Below are positions 16,528 through 26,206 of a stretch of 37,101 nt of DNA, one piece after another (the stretch's first letter is position 1; every line of letters begins with the position of its first letter). Source of the stretch: Candidatus Pseudolachnospira avium (GTDB lineage: Bacteria; Bacillota; Clostridia; Lachnospirales; Lachnospiraceae); the NCBI GenBank assembly GCA_904420025.1, contig CAJFTW010000143.1, positions 1 through 37,101 of the forward strand, written 5' to 3'. The translations under genes were made by a program, and so were the position numbers. A model generated the notes under the pieces. The model saw only the letters and a list, made by a program, of their open reading frames with translations. It was not told where the DNA came from and searched no databases.

Positions 16528-16905
16528 GGCAGTAATCCTTTGCTTCTGCTTACGGCCTGTTTCCATTTTTCCTTTTTTCGGCAGTAGCCAAGCGCCCATC
16601 ACTACTGCCTGTTTCCGCCTTTTCCCTTTTCCGGCAGTAGCCAAGCGCCCATCACTACTGCCTGTTCCTGCATTTTCTCTCTTCCGCCAGTAGTCAAGCG
16701 CCCATCACTACTGCCTGTTCCTCCCTTTTCTCTTTTCCGGCAGTAGTCAAGCGCCCATCACTACTGCCTGTTCCCGCCTTTTCTCTTTTCCGGCAGTAGT
16801 CAAACGCCCATCACTACTGCCTGTTCCTGCCTTTTCTCTTTTTCGGCAGTAGTCAAGCGCCCATCTCTACTGCCTGTTCCTCCCTTTTCTCTTTTCCGGC
16901 AGTAG
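16528..16905. repeat. Tandem array B, 53-bp period, hairpin in each unit
   Basis: Units begin at 16528, 16580, 16633, 16686, 16739, 16792, 16845 and 16898, spaced 52 then 53 bases six times. Each full unit has GGCAGTAGT, 11-12 bases, then ACTACTGCC, a 9-bp stem, followed by a pyrimidine tract (CCTTTTCTCTTTTCC). The first copy is degenerate and the last is cut short. The array starts about 70 bases after the lipoprotein stop. A 53-base unit does not keep a reading frame, so it is not coding. The rest of the gap up to the 17072 promoter shows nothing I recognise. Confidence 0.92.
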
Positions 16906-17071
16906 CCGCGCCTTCGGAAGGATTTCCAGGGTAAGCGCCGCATCGGTTTCAAAGGAAAATGCAGCCGATGAAAGGATCTTGCTTGCTTTTACGGCTGGTT
17001 TGCGAGAAGTTGCGGTAATTTTTCTTTTGTCCCTTTTATCCTTCTTGCGGAAATACGGAAATTTTTTGTCC

Positions 17072-17100
17072 TTGACAAATCCTCCCCGCCTCTCTATAAT
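17072..17100 (+). promoter_or_regulatory. Perfect consensus promoter of the ArsR-ABC operon
   Basis: TTGACA, 17 bases, TATAAT: full consensus in both boxes and spacing. Transcription should start near 17107, leaving a 120-base leader before the regulator gene. Such strength implies tight repression in most conditions. Confidence 0.88.
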
Positions 17101-17108
17101 ACCCACAC

Positions 17109-17128
17109 CTCAGAGGAAAACCTCTAAG
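17109..17128. promoter_or_regulatory. Operator-like inverted repeat at the transcription start
   Basis: AGAGG-AAAA-CCTCT, extendable to CT..AG outside one mismatch, covers the predicted start site. It is the best candidate for binding by the ArsR-type regulator encoded next. Confidence 0.5.
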
Positions 17129-17228
17129 ATTCACCAAACAGAAAATCCTGCGGCGGCTCGGCTTCCGTCCCGGGTGTCTTCCCCCTGGAATCCGAACCTG
17201 CCAGGCCTGTCCTGCAAGGAGTACCTAC

Positions 17229-18185
17229 ATGATTTTGGATATTGTAAAAAGCGATGGTGTGGAAGTGGTGGTTTCCTATGCTCCTGTCTGGGAGCTGTGC
17301 TTTTCCCTCCACGTCCTGTCCCAGCCGGAACACCATCTGTACCGGGAAAAATGGGCCCATAAGACAGAGGCCGCATACCCGGAGCTGACCCGGCGCGTCC
17401 GGGAGCTAAGCGAAAGGACCCTCCAGTGGACCATTTTCATAGATTCCCCGTCCTGGAGCAGCCTCCGGCAGATGGAGCCGGCGGAGTTTTTTTCTTTCCT
17501 GCAAAAGCAAAACATCTATCAGTGGAACCAGCTGCTGTCCTGTTTTGGGACGACCATGGACATCCCGGAACGGGACGCGGTGCTCCAAACCCTCCGGGAC
17601 TACTACGACCAGGTGTTCCGCTGGGAAGAGCGCTTCCTCCGGGGGTATCTGACCCGCATTCTGGAGGAGGAAACAGAAAAATGCCGGAAGTTTGGGATCT
17701 GGGAGTGGTGCAAAACCATCCACGAACGGCTGAAGGTGGAGGAGGATTCCCTCCGATACCTGAAAAACCGGGACTTTATCTATCCCAAGGCGGAGATCCA
17801 GACCATCTTCCTCACCGCCAGCACCTTTGTGGAGCCCCACCTGTGGCTGTACCACAACGGCGCGGAGCTGGAGATTGTCAAAAGCGTCCGCACGGAGCAG
17901 CCGGAGGCCTACCACCTGCCGGCCCAGCCGGTACAGATCTGTCGGGCCCTGGGGGACGAATCCCGGATGAACATGCTGCGGCTGATCTTCCGGGGCGTCC
18001 ATACCACCCAGGAGCTGGCCCGGGAGCTGGGCCTAAGCCCGGCGGCGGTCTCCAAGCACCTGAAGCTGCTCCGGGAGGCCGGCCTGGTCCGCAAGGCCTC
18101 CTCCGGGCACTTTGTCTGCTACACCTTAAACACGGAGGTTATCGACTATCTCCCCTACACCCTGTACGAAATTTTTACCCGGTAA
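17229..18185 (+). CDS. ArsR-family regulator with a long N-terminal sensing domain (DUF5937-like)
   Basis: The 318-residue protein has a C-terminal winged helix-turn-helix of ArsR type (residues about 235-305: ICRALGDESRMNMLRLIF...LARELGLSPAAVSKHLKLLREAGLV). A 220-residue N-terminal domain precedes it, of the kind seen in ArsR proteins that regulate ABC exporters (DUF5937-like). There is no cysteine metal site in the HTH. AAGGAG stands 8 bases before the ATG. It is first in an operon with two ABC-2 permeases and an ATPase, so it probably represses its own transporter until an inducer binds. Confidence 0.85.
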   Translation: MILDIVKSDGVEVVVSYAPVWELCFSLHVLSQPEHHLYREKWAHKTEAAYPELTRRVRELSERTLQWTIFIDSPSWSSLRQMEPAEFFSFLQKQNIYQWNQLLSCFGTTMDIPERDAVLQTLRDYYDQVFRWEERFLRGYLTRILEEETEKCRKFGIWEWCKTIHERLKVEEDSLRYLKNRDFIYPKAEIQTIFLTASTFVEPHLWLYHNGAELEIVKSVRTEQPEAYHLPAQPVQICRALGDESRMNMLRLIFRGVHTTQELARELGLSPAAVSKHLKLLREAGLVRKASSGHFVCYTLNTEVIDYLPYTLYEIFTR

Positions 18186-18233
18186 ACCCTGCGGCACCGG
18201 CCTGCCGCACCCTATTCACAAGGAGGAATCAAC

Positions 18234-19040
18234 ATGCTCATCGCCTGGTCCACCTATCAACGCATCCGCATCGGCATTCTGCGGGCCGTGCCCTGGTCCT
18301 TTGTGGTCTCCCGGGTGCTAACCGGCGTCACCCAGATTGTATTTCCCTATTTCATCTACCGGTATTTCATGGCTGGGAGCTTGTCCGTGGAGTTTGCCCA
18401 GTACACCGGCAGCGCCGATTACATGACCTACATTGTATTGGGCTCGGCCCTGAATGTGCTGGCGGTCTCCACCCTGATGAACATTGGCCGGGCGCTGATC
18501 ACGGAGCTGCGGGAAGGCACCCTGGAAATGCTGCTGCTGGCCCCCGCCTCCCGCACCGCCTACTTTGCAGGCTGCCTGTGGGAGCAGACCCTCCGGGCCC
18601 TGCTGGAGTTTGGCGCCACGCTGCTGGTGGGAGCCCTGCTGGGGGCCAACCTGTGGCCCATCTTCTCCCTCCGGGCCCTCCTGGCCATTACCCTGGCCAT
18701 CTTCAGCTTTTTCTGCATGGGGATCCTGCTCTCCGGCGTCATGCTCCGGACCCGGGACACCTACGTGACCCAGAACACCCTGTTCTTCCTGATGAACGTG
18801 GTCTGCGGCATCACCTTCCCTCTCCAGTACCTGCCCGGGTGGGTCCAGCATCTGGCCCAGCTGTTTCCCCTGACCCCGGCGGTGGCCCTGTTCCGCAGCG
18901 CCGTCATCCAGCAGGAACCCCTGGCCGGCCAGCTGGACCTCATTGGCCAGATCCTCCTGCTCTCGGCCCTCTACCTGCTGGCCGGTGCCCTCTGGAACAA
19001 AAAACTGGAGCGGAACCTGATGGAAAGCATTTTCGGATAA
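18234..19040 (+). CDS. ABC-2-type exporter permease (first)
   Basis: The 268-residue membrane protein has about six hydrophobic segments and the ABC-2 pattern. It carries the amphipathic stretch ELREGTLEMLLLAPASR in the first cytosolic loop and PLQYLPGWVQHLAQLFPLTP before the last helices, as in DrrB/NodJ-like exporters. AAGGAGG is placed well before the ATG. It would form one half of an export channel with the 20059 product, powered by the ATPase between them. Confidence 0.88.
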   Translation: MLIAWSTYQRIRIGILRAVPWSFVVSRVLTGVTQIVFPYFIYRYFMAGSLSVEFAQYTGSADYMTYIVLGSALNVLAVSTLMNIGRALITELREGTLEMLLLAPASRTAYFAGCLWEQTLRALLEFGATLLVGALLGANLWPIFSLRALLAITLAIFSFFCMGILLSGVMLRTRDTYVTQNTLFFLMNVVCGITFPLQYLPGWVQHLAQLFPLTPAVALFRSAVIQQEPLAGQLDLIGQILLLSALYLLAGALWNKKLERNLMESIFG

Positions 19041-19075
19041 CGCAATTCTGACATATACAGAAAGGAAGGATGAAG

Positions 19076-20058
<983 letters not shown>

Positions 20059-20062
<4 letters not shown>

Positions 20063-20868
20063 GAAAGATACTACTGGTCCTGAAGGCAGAGGTAGTCAAA
20101 CAGAAGCAGCACGACTATCACTCCTATTTTGTATATTTTTCCCTGTTGCTGTGGCCCATTCTGGGATTTCTGGAGGTGTATTTCACCTACCAGCCCTTTA
20201 CCTTCACCGGCTACCTGGGGATCACGGACAGCCGGGACCTGCTGGCCTTTCTGGGCACCGGCTACATGGCCTACACCTGCTTCTGGTCCATGGTCCAAAA
20301 CGCCTGGTCCATGTCCTGGCAGGAACGGGAAGGCGGCACCCTGGAGGTGGCCTTCCTGACCCCGGCCAACCGGCTGGCCATGATGTACGGCAAAGCCCTG
20401 GGGGCCCTGATCCAGGAGGTCTGGATGTTCTGCTGCTTCTGCCTCTTTGTGCTGTTCTACACAGACACCCTCCGGTGGGACAACCTGTTTCTTCTGCCGG
20501 TGTTCCTGGTGCTGCTCCTGGTTGCCTCCACCTTATGGGGCGGCATGCTCAGCGCCCTCTGTTTATACTCCCGGGATTCCTCCATGATCATGGACATCTT
20601 TGAGACGCCCATGAACCTGTTTACCGGCACCCGCATTCCCGTGTCCTGCTTCCCCACCTGGGCCAAGCTCCTCTCCCTGGTGTTCCCTCTGACCTACTGC
20701 CTGCAGATCATCCGGCTGGTACTGGGAATCGCGGAGCCGGGCCAGCGCCTGCTGCCCAGCCTCCTGGGCCTGCTCCTCTGCATGGGGATTATGGTTGCCG
20801 TCACCGCATGGGTTACGATCCGGGTGGAAAAACATAACCGGGAGACCGGGGAACTGAATTTTTACTGA
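20059..20868 (+). CDS. ABC-2-type exporter permease (second)
   Basis: The real start is the ATG at 20059 (MRKILLVLKAEVVKQKQHDY), after GGGAGGGAAAGG and overlapping the ATPase stop. The upstream track extension to 19717 is a shadow inside the ATPase gene. The 269-residue product has about six membrane segments and the ABC-2 loop SWQEREGGTLEVAFLTPANR, parallel to the first permease. The two permeases plus one ATPase make a heteromeric exporter, perhaps of a drug, lipid or peptide. Its stop overlaps the end of the converging isomerase gene. Confidence 0.9.
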
Positions 20869-21641
20869 AAGAAGCCGGCGGCCGATTCACCGGTCCGCAA
20901 AAAACGCAGGCTTGCCCGTGCCTGATCCGGACGGCTGTTCTCAATGGTTACCGAAGCGCCGGGGCAATACCGCCGGAGCGCCGGCAATACGCTGTCCCAG
21001 GGGATGCTTCCGTCCCCCAGAGCACTGTGGCTGTCCTGTTTTCCGGTATTGTCATGAAGATGCAGATGGCCAATCCGGCCGCCCAGACCGGCAATCCATT
21101 CCTCCGGCTTCTGGCCGGAAAATACCCACAGATGGCCCAGGTCCAGGCAGGCCGTAAAATAGGGACAGTCCACCCGGTCCAGTATTCCCCGGATCACCTC
21201 CCAGTGCAGATCCATCACATTTTCCAGATGAACCGCCAGAGAGCCGTCCGTCCCGTCCAGAAATTGCTTCCAGAACTCCACCGCCTTTTCCGGCCATCCC
21301 TCCTCGTAACAGGTGGCGGGCTGAAAGCCGGTATGGAAAACAATCCGGTCCGCCCCCAGTTCCGCCGCGGCCCGGTAGGCCTGCCGGAACCGGCACAGGG
21401 TAGCCTCCCGGATCAGCGTGTCAAAGCTGCCGGGGTTCAAATCCAGAAAGGGGCCGTGGACGGAAAAAGGACGCTTCTCCAGCCAGGCTCCCATCCGACG
21501 CCGGTAGGCTTCCACCGCGTCCTGACCCCGGTCCAAGGTATCGCCAATCCCAAAAGCAATGGCCTCAATCCCCCAGTCTGGTTCCTCCTCCAAAAGGGAG
21601 GTCAGTTCTGTATCATCCAGAAGTTGTGAAAAATATCGCAT
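20862..21641 (-). CDS. Sugar phosphate isomerase/epimerase-like TIM-barrel protein
   Basis: The 259-residue protein has the xylose-isomerase-like TIM barrel (AP endonuclease family 2 superfamily). Likely metal ligands are the Glu in VHLENVMD, the Asp and His in ACLDLGHLW, the HLHLHDN segment and the final Glu in VTIENS. The strand-1 start and SVHGPFLDLNPG also fit. AAAGGAG precedes the ATG. Substrate is unknown. It is the last gene of the minus-strand run starting at the riboswitches, and its stop overlaps that of the converging permease by 7 bases. Confidence 0.85.
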   Translation of the reverse strand: MRYFSQLLDDTELTSLLEEEPDWGIEAIAFGIGDTLDRGQDAVEAYRRRMGAWLEKRPFSVHGPFLDLNPGSFDTLIREATLCRFRQAYRAAAELGADRIVFHTGFQPATCYEEGWPEKAVEFWKQFLDGTDGSLAVHLENVMDLHWEVIRGILDRVDCPYFTACLDLGHLWVFSGQKPEEWIAGLGGRIGHLHLHDNTGKQDSHSALGDGSIPWDSVLPALRRYCPGASVTIENSRPDQARASLRFLRTGESAAGFFQ

Positions 21642-21676
21642 GGCCGCAGCCGCTCCTTTCCCGGATCCCTGCCGTC

Positions 21677-22519
21677 TTACCTGGGATCCGTGTATTCCAC
21701 CGTCATGCCATAATGGTTTGCATACGCCTCCATCTGGCTTCCTCTGGGGCAGCGAATCACACAGCCTTTATTGGTAATCCATTCCCCTATTTCCTCCAGG
21801 TCATGGCGGATCTCCAGGACAGCAAGACGGGTACAGCCGTGGAAAGCCCACTTTCCCACCTTTTTCAGAGTATCCGGCAGATAGACATACTCCAGTTTCC
21901 TGCATTTCCGGTAAGCCCCTTCCCCAATCTCCAGAAGACCTTCCGGCAGATCCAGTTCTTCCAGTCCGCACCCGTAGAACGCCTCCGGGCCAATGTATTT
22001 CAAACGCAGCGGCAGCTCTGCGTCTGTCAGACTCCCGCACTTGTAAAACGCCTGGCGTTCCATGGACTGCAGCGTTTTGGGGAACCGCACCGTTTCCAGG
22101 GCCTCGCATCCGCAAAACGCCAGCTTCGGCAATATCCGCAGGCCGCAGTCCCGGTGGAACCGGACCGCTTCCAGGCGTTTATTATCCAGGAAGGCCCCGG
22201 CTTCTATTTGCTCCAGGCTGGCCGGAAAATCCAGCTCCCTCAGTCGAAAGCAATGGGAAAAGCTATAGCGGCCAATCCGCTTGACCGACCCAAATTGTAC
22301 CGTTCGCAGGTTTCCGCAGTTGGCAAACGCTTCCGGGCCGATTTCCTTTACCCGCTCCAGATCCGCGCCGCGGATCGCGATCTTGTTTTTATACTTTCTG
22401 ATCCGGATCCGAGGCTCCCGCACCATAAGAAAATATTTGTCCGCCTTTTCCGGCACATCTCCCTGCTGCCGCGGCAGCTGCTCCCTGCAGGGCGTCTGCC
22501 CGGATTCAAATCCATTCAT
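21677..22519 (-). CDS. BspA-like leucine-rich repeat (LRR_5) protein without signal peptide
   Basis: The 280-residue protein is built of about eight LRR_5 repeats with the hallmark I.GPEAFANCGNLRTVQF / IGRYSFSHCFRLRELDFP pattern, residues about 55-265. Most relatives are secreted surface proteins, but this one has a polar N-terminus (MNGFESGQTPCREQLPRQQG) with no signal peptide or anchor. It seems cytosolic, or depends on another export route. It follows the ECF fusion gene by 73 bases and precedes the isomerase by 35, so it may be in the same transcript. It is probably a protein-binding scaffold. Confidence 0.87.
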   Translation of the reverse strand: MNGFESGQTPCREQLPRQQGDVPEKADKYFLMVREPRIRIRKYKNKIAIRGADLERVKEIGPEAFANCGNLRTVQFGSVKRIGRYSFSHCFRLRELDFPASLEQIEAGAFLDNKRLEAVRFHRDCGLRILPKLAFCGCEALETVRFPKTLQSMERQAFYKCGSLTDAELPLRLKYIGPEAFYGCGLEELDLPEGLLEIGEGAYRKCRKLEYVYLPDTLKKVGKWAFHGCTRLAVLEIRHDLEEIGEWITNKGCVIRCPRGSQMEAYANHYGMTVEYTDPR

Positions 22520-22592
22520 GTTATGATTCCATCCTTATCTGTTTCTTTATAGATAACAGGCTGTTTTCTTCCGTCCTGCCATTCCCCGTATT

Positions 22593-25331
22593 CTAAGCGG
22601 TAAGGCCATACTTGACTTTGATCCGGTCCAGTTTCTCCAGAATCGGTTCCGCGGCAACATAGAGAAAAATCACCGTAGCCGCGGCGTGAACCAGATCAAA
22701 GGGAATCCCCTGCAGATAGTAAGTCCACAGGATACCCCAGGTAGGGGAAGGCTGAGCCGTCAGCAGCGCAGCCGGATTCATAATTCCCCCATAGATCAGG
22801 AAGGTGGCCAGTCCTCCATACGTACAGAGGGCGGTCCGGCTCCGCAGCAGAAGGCCTTTGCGGAACAAAATGCCCGCCAGAAATCCAATGATGCCAAAGG
22901 CAAACATCTGCCACGGCGTCAGCGGCCCCTGGCCAAAAAACATATTGCTGACAAAACCGGTAACTGCTCCCACCAGAAATCCCGCCTCACCGCCGAAGGC
23001 AACGCCTGTGATAATCACCACGGCCACCACCGGCTTAAACTGCGGCAGCATGAAAAATGCCACCCGCCCCGCTACTCCAATGGCGCACATCACCGCCAGG
23101 ATCACCAGTTCCCTGGCCTGGGGCTTCCTGCCCTCAAAAATCAGCGCAAAGGGCAGCATGGATTCCAGGATAATCAGCAGGGAGATAAAATAATATTTTC
23201 GGTCTCCCAGGAAATAGATTCCCACATAAATGGTCAGGGGAATCGCCAGCAGGATCATCCCTGCCGCTGCTACGGAACGCTTGCTCAGCTTTCGGCGGTC
23301 AGGTTCTATCTGCACCCTCCATTCCGGTTTCCCCCGACCCCAGGACAGTGTAACCGCCGCCAGCAGGATTTCCCCGGCAAAGGCCAGCATAAGCCCCACA
23401 TATTTCCATACGGCGGATGGACTGGCGGCGGCAGCAATGGCCTCGGAACCACCGGAGAGGAAAGCAGAAAATCCCTCCCAGTTCCGCACTGACAGAAACA
23501 ATGTTGCGGTAAAAGCGGCGCCTGTCATCATCAATAGGGCCACCCGCAGCGGCGTAAGTTTTTTTACCGCAGGTTTCGGCCGAACCTCCTCCGGCTTTCC
23601 GTTATCCAGCCGGTATTCTCCGCTGTTTTCCGGCAGTTCCGGTATTGTTTCCGGCGTTCCTCCCAGAGCCGTAATCACATCGTTGACTGTCGCCGCTTCC
23701 GGAATCCGGCAGCGGGCCATGCGGTTGGCCGCCGTGGTGTAGAAACTGTTTCCGCTGAAGAAAGCCCGGGGTCTGTTTTCCGCCACAATGTCCCCGTCAA
23801 AAAACAGGGCGCAGCGGTCCGCGTAATCGGCGCAAAACTCCAGATCGTGGGATACCATCACCACTGCCACCCCCGCGGCGGTCAGTTTCTTCAGGATGGC
23901 GGCAAAAGTTCTTTTAAATTCCGCGTCCAGGCCTTTGGTAGGTTCGTCCAGCAAGAGGATCCGAGGCTGGAGCAGCAGTACCTTGGCCAGAGCTGCCCGC
24001 TGCTGTTCCCCGCCGGAAAGATCATACGGGTGGGATTCCAGCAGCGCTCCCAGCTGGCATAGGGAAACCATATCCTGAAGCCTCTTTTGTTTTTCCTGCC
24101 GGCTGATTTTGGATTCTGTGAGAATCTCCAGAAGGTCTTCCCGCACCGTCCGGCCCACAAACAGATTCTGCGGATTTTGCGGTAACACACCCAACAGCCG
24201 GTTAAACAGCTTGCCGGAGGGGATTTTAGAAAGCTCTGTACCTTCTATTTTCACCTTCCCCCGGTAGGGAAGATACAAACCCGCCATCAGGGAAAGGGTA
24301 GTGGTCTTTCCCGTGCCGTTGCCGCCCAGGATGGCCGTGAGCTCCCCGGGATACGCCCGGAAGGACAGGCCTTTTACCACATCCGGAGCGTCCTTTTCAT
24401 ATTTAAACCAGACCTCTTTCAATTCCACCGCCGGCTCCTTTGCCGTTGCCTCCGACGGTTCCTCCGGAAGGGAGGCTTTTATTTCCATCTGGGAAAGCCA
24501 TTCCCTCCCGTCCCGCACCGTAACCGGACAGGGAAGCCGGTTCTCCACCCCCGCCCAGATCCGCATGGGAACCGGCATGGCGGAAAACATCCCATGTCCC
24601 CGGGCGCGCAAACTCTCCCCTACTGCCTCCGGGGCGCCATCACACAGAACCGCTCCCCGCTCCATTACAACCACACGGCTGGCCAAAGGGAAAGCCTCCT
24701 CCAAACGGTGCTCCGTGAGAAGAACGGTCACCCCCAATTCCCGGTTGATTTTCCCTACCGTTGCCAGAAAATCCGCCGCCGCAATGGGGTCCAGCTGGCT
24801 GGTAGGCTCATCCAGAATCAGCAGGGACGGCTGGAGCGCCATCACAGAGGCCAGGGCCAGCAGCTGCTTCTGGCCGCCGGAAAGTTCGGTCACATTTTTA
24901 TGAAACCATGCCTGTATGCCAAAAAAACTGGCCATCTCCGCCACGCGCAGGCGGATGGACGGCGTGTCAAAGCCCAGGCTTTCCAGCCCAAAGGCCAGCT
25001 CATGCCATACTTTATCCGTGACAATCTGATTTTCCGGGTTTTGCATGACAAACCCGATTTTGGACGCCGCGTCCCGCCGGCTCAGTTCCCCCAACGGGGT
25101 CCCCTCAAAAAGGATCCGGCCGGACAGTCTTCCATGGGGAGATAAAGCGGGCTTCAGCTGCCGCAGCAGCGTTGTTTTTCCGCATCCAGAAAGACCGCAC
25201 AGGACAAGAAATTCTCCGGCTTTTACGGTAAGCGAAAGTTCCCGCAGCGCCGGCTGTTCCCGTTCCGGATAGGTAAAGGTCAGGTCTTGTACCGCAAGGA
25301 CTGCGTCTGTCTCTTTTGCAGTTTTTTCCAT
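22593..25331 (-). CDS. ECF transporter fusion: two ATPase domains plus membrane S component, putative cobalamin transporter
   Basis: This 912-residue protein joins parts usually encoded separately. ATPase 1 has Walker A GLSGCGKTT (about residue 44) and signature ELSGGQKQ (about 150). ATPase 2 has Walker A GGNGTGKTT (about 334) and LSGGEQQR (about 437). From about residue 587 the chain becomes hydrophobic, with the S-component-like stretch AGRVAFFMLPQFKPVVAVVI..TGFVSNMFFGQGPLTPWQMF. The start is supported by AAAGGAGG, although it lies 52 bases inside the EcfT gene. Position below cobalamin riboswitches and DUF4430 proteins points to vitamin B12 as substrate. The transporter family is certain and the substrate inferred. 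Confidence 0.9.
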   Translation of the reverse strand: MEKTAKETDAVLAVQDLTFTYPEREQPALRELSLTVKAGEFLVLCGLSGCGKTTLLRQLKPALSPHGRLSGRILFEGTPLGELSRRDAASKIGFVMQNPENQIVTDKVWHELAFGLESLGFDTPSIRLRVAEMASFFGIQAWFHKNVTELSGGQKQLLALASVMALQPSLLILDEPTSQLDPIAAADFLATVGKINRELGVTVLLTEHRLEEAFPLASRVVVMERGAVLCDGAPEAVGESLRARGHGMFSAMPVPMRIWAGVENRLPCPVTVRDGREWLSQMEIKASLPEEPSEATAKEPAVELKEVWFKYEKDAPDVVKGLSFRAYPGELTAILGGNGTGKTTTLSLMAGLYLPYRGKVKIEGTELSKIPSGKLFNRLLGVLPQNPQNLFVGRTVREDLLEILTESKISRQEKQKRLQDMVSLCQLGALLESHPYDLSGGEQQRAALAKVLLLQPRILLLDEPTKGLDAEFKRTFAAILKKLTAAGVAVVMVSHDLEFCADYADRCALFFDGDIVAENRPRAFFSGNSFYTTAANRMARCRIPEAATVNDVITALGGTPETIPELPENSGEYRLDNGKPEEVRPKPAVKKLTPLRVALLMMTGAAFTATLFLSVRNWEGFSAFLSGGSEAIAAAASPSAVWKYVGLMLAFAGEILLAAVTLSWGRGKPEWRVQIEPDRRKLSKRSVAAAGMILLAIPLTIYVGIYFLGDRKYYFISLLIILESMLPFALIFEGRKPQARELVILAVMCAIGVAGRVAFFMLPQFKPVVAVVIITGVAFGGEAGFLVGAVTGFVSNMFFGQGPLTPWQMFAFGIIGFLAGILFRKGLLLRSRTALCTYGGLATFLIYGGIMNPAALLTAQPSPTWGILWTYYLQGIPFDLVHAAATVIFLYVAAEPILEKLDRIKVKYGLTA

Positions 25332-26197
25332 TGCAGAGCCTCCTTTCTGTTAAACACCACCGGCAGGGCACACAGCGCCAGGAACAGCCCAAAGGCCCCC
25401 ATCTGCCAAAGGCCAAAAGGCGCCCCGTATAAGATAGGCATGTACACAAACCTCAGTTGGCCGGTTAAGGCGGCGGCCAGAACCCCGCCGCCGCAGAAAA
25501 GCAGGAATAGCAATACAGCTCGGTCTCTCCGATCAAAGCGGTAAAGGGAAAAAGCAGTCCGCCCCGGCAGGCCAAATCCCCGGTCTTTCATGCTGTCCGC
25601 CGTCTCAATGGCATTTTCCAGCGCCCAAGTCACCAGAATGGACAGGATCTTTATGCCATGCCTGGCCCGCCGGATCAGCCCGCCGCTCCGGACATCCCGG
25701 CCGATACATCTCTGCGCGTTGGAAATCACCCGAACCTGGGCGGCAAAGCGGGGCACAAACCGCAGAGACATGGAAAGAACCAGAGAAAGCGCGGGAATGA
25801 TCCTCCCAAACAGATAGACAAATTTATCGCTGGTCATAACCGCGTTAAAGCAGGAAAACCAAGCGATCACGGTGATCAGCAGCACCGCCGCGTAAATGCC
25901 GTAGAGGATGGATTCCAGCGTAAGCGGGTTTCCGCTGGGCAGGTAGGCCAGAATCGTCACCCCCTGGTGAGAAAAGGCTGGATTGACCAGCGCGGTGATC
26001 AGCAGCAGCGGAAGCATGTACAAAATGTTAAACCGCGCCGCCTTCTTCCCCTTCAGGGAAAGGACATAGGCCAGCGCGCAGGCCAGGGAAATTCCCAGGC
26101 AGACCGGGTGGTTGAAGAACATGGTAAAACCAATCACCAGAACAAAATACAGCATGGTAACGGCCGGATGGCAGCTGGAAAAAGGATCTCTTTTCAT
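25280..26197 (-). CDS. ECF transporter T component (CbiQ/EcfT family)
   Basis: The 305-residue membrane protein has five to six hydrophobic segments and the EcfT coupling features: MSLRFVPRFAAQVRVISNAQ in the long cytosolic helix and the motif MKDRGFG, which contacts the ATPases. It would link the fused A-A-S protein into a complete ECF importer. It starts 9 bases after the stop of the DUF4430 gene. Its 3' end overlaps the fusion gene by 52 bases, an unusually long overlap implying coupled translation. Confidence 0.9.
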   Translation of the reverse strand: MKRDPFSSCHPAVTMLYFVLVIGFTMFFNHPVCLGISLACALAYVLSLKGKKAARFNILYMLPLLLITALVNPAFSHQGVTILAYLPSGNPLTLESILYGIYAAVLLITVIAWFSCFNAVMTSDKFVYLFGRIIPALSLVLSMSLRFVPRFAAQVRVISNAQRCIGRDVRSGGLIRRARHGIKILSILVTWALENAIETADSMKDRGFGLPGRTAFSLYRFDRRDRAVLLFLLFCGGGVLAAALTGQLRFVYMPILYGAPFGLWQMGAFGLFLALCALPVVFNRKEALQWKKLQKRQTQSLRYKT

Positions 26198-26206
26198 CTC
26201 GCGGCC

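Noticed and set aside
16528-16905. CRISPR array
   Set aside because: The whole 53-base unit is repeated and there are no unique spacers or cas genes. The same reasoning excludes arrays A and C.
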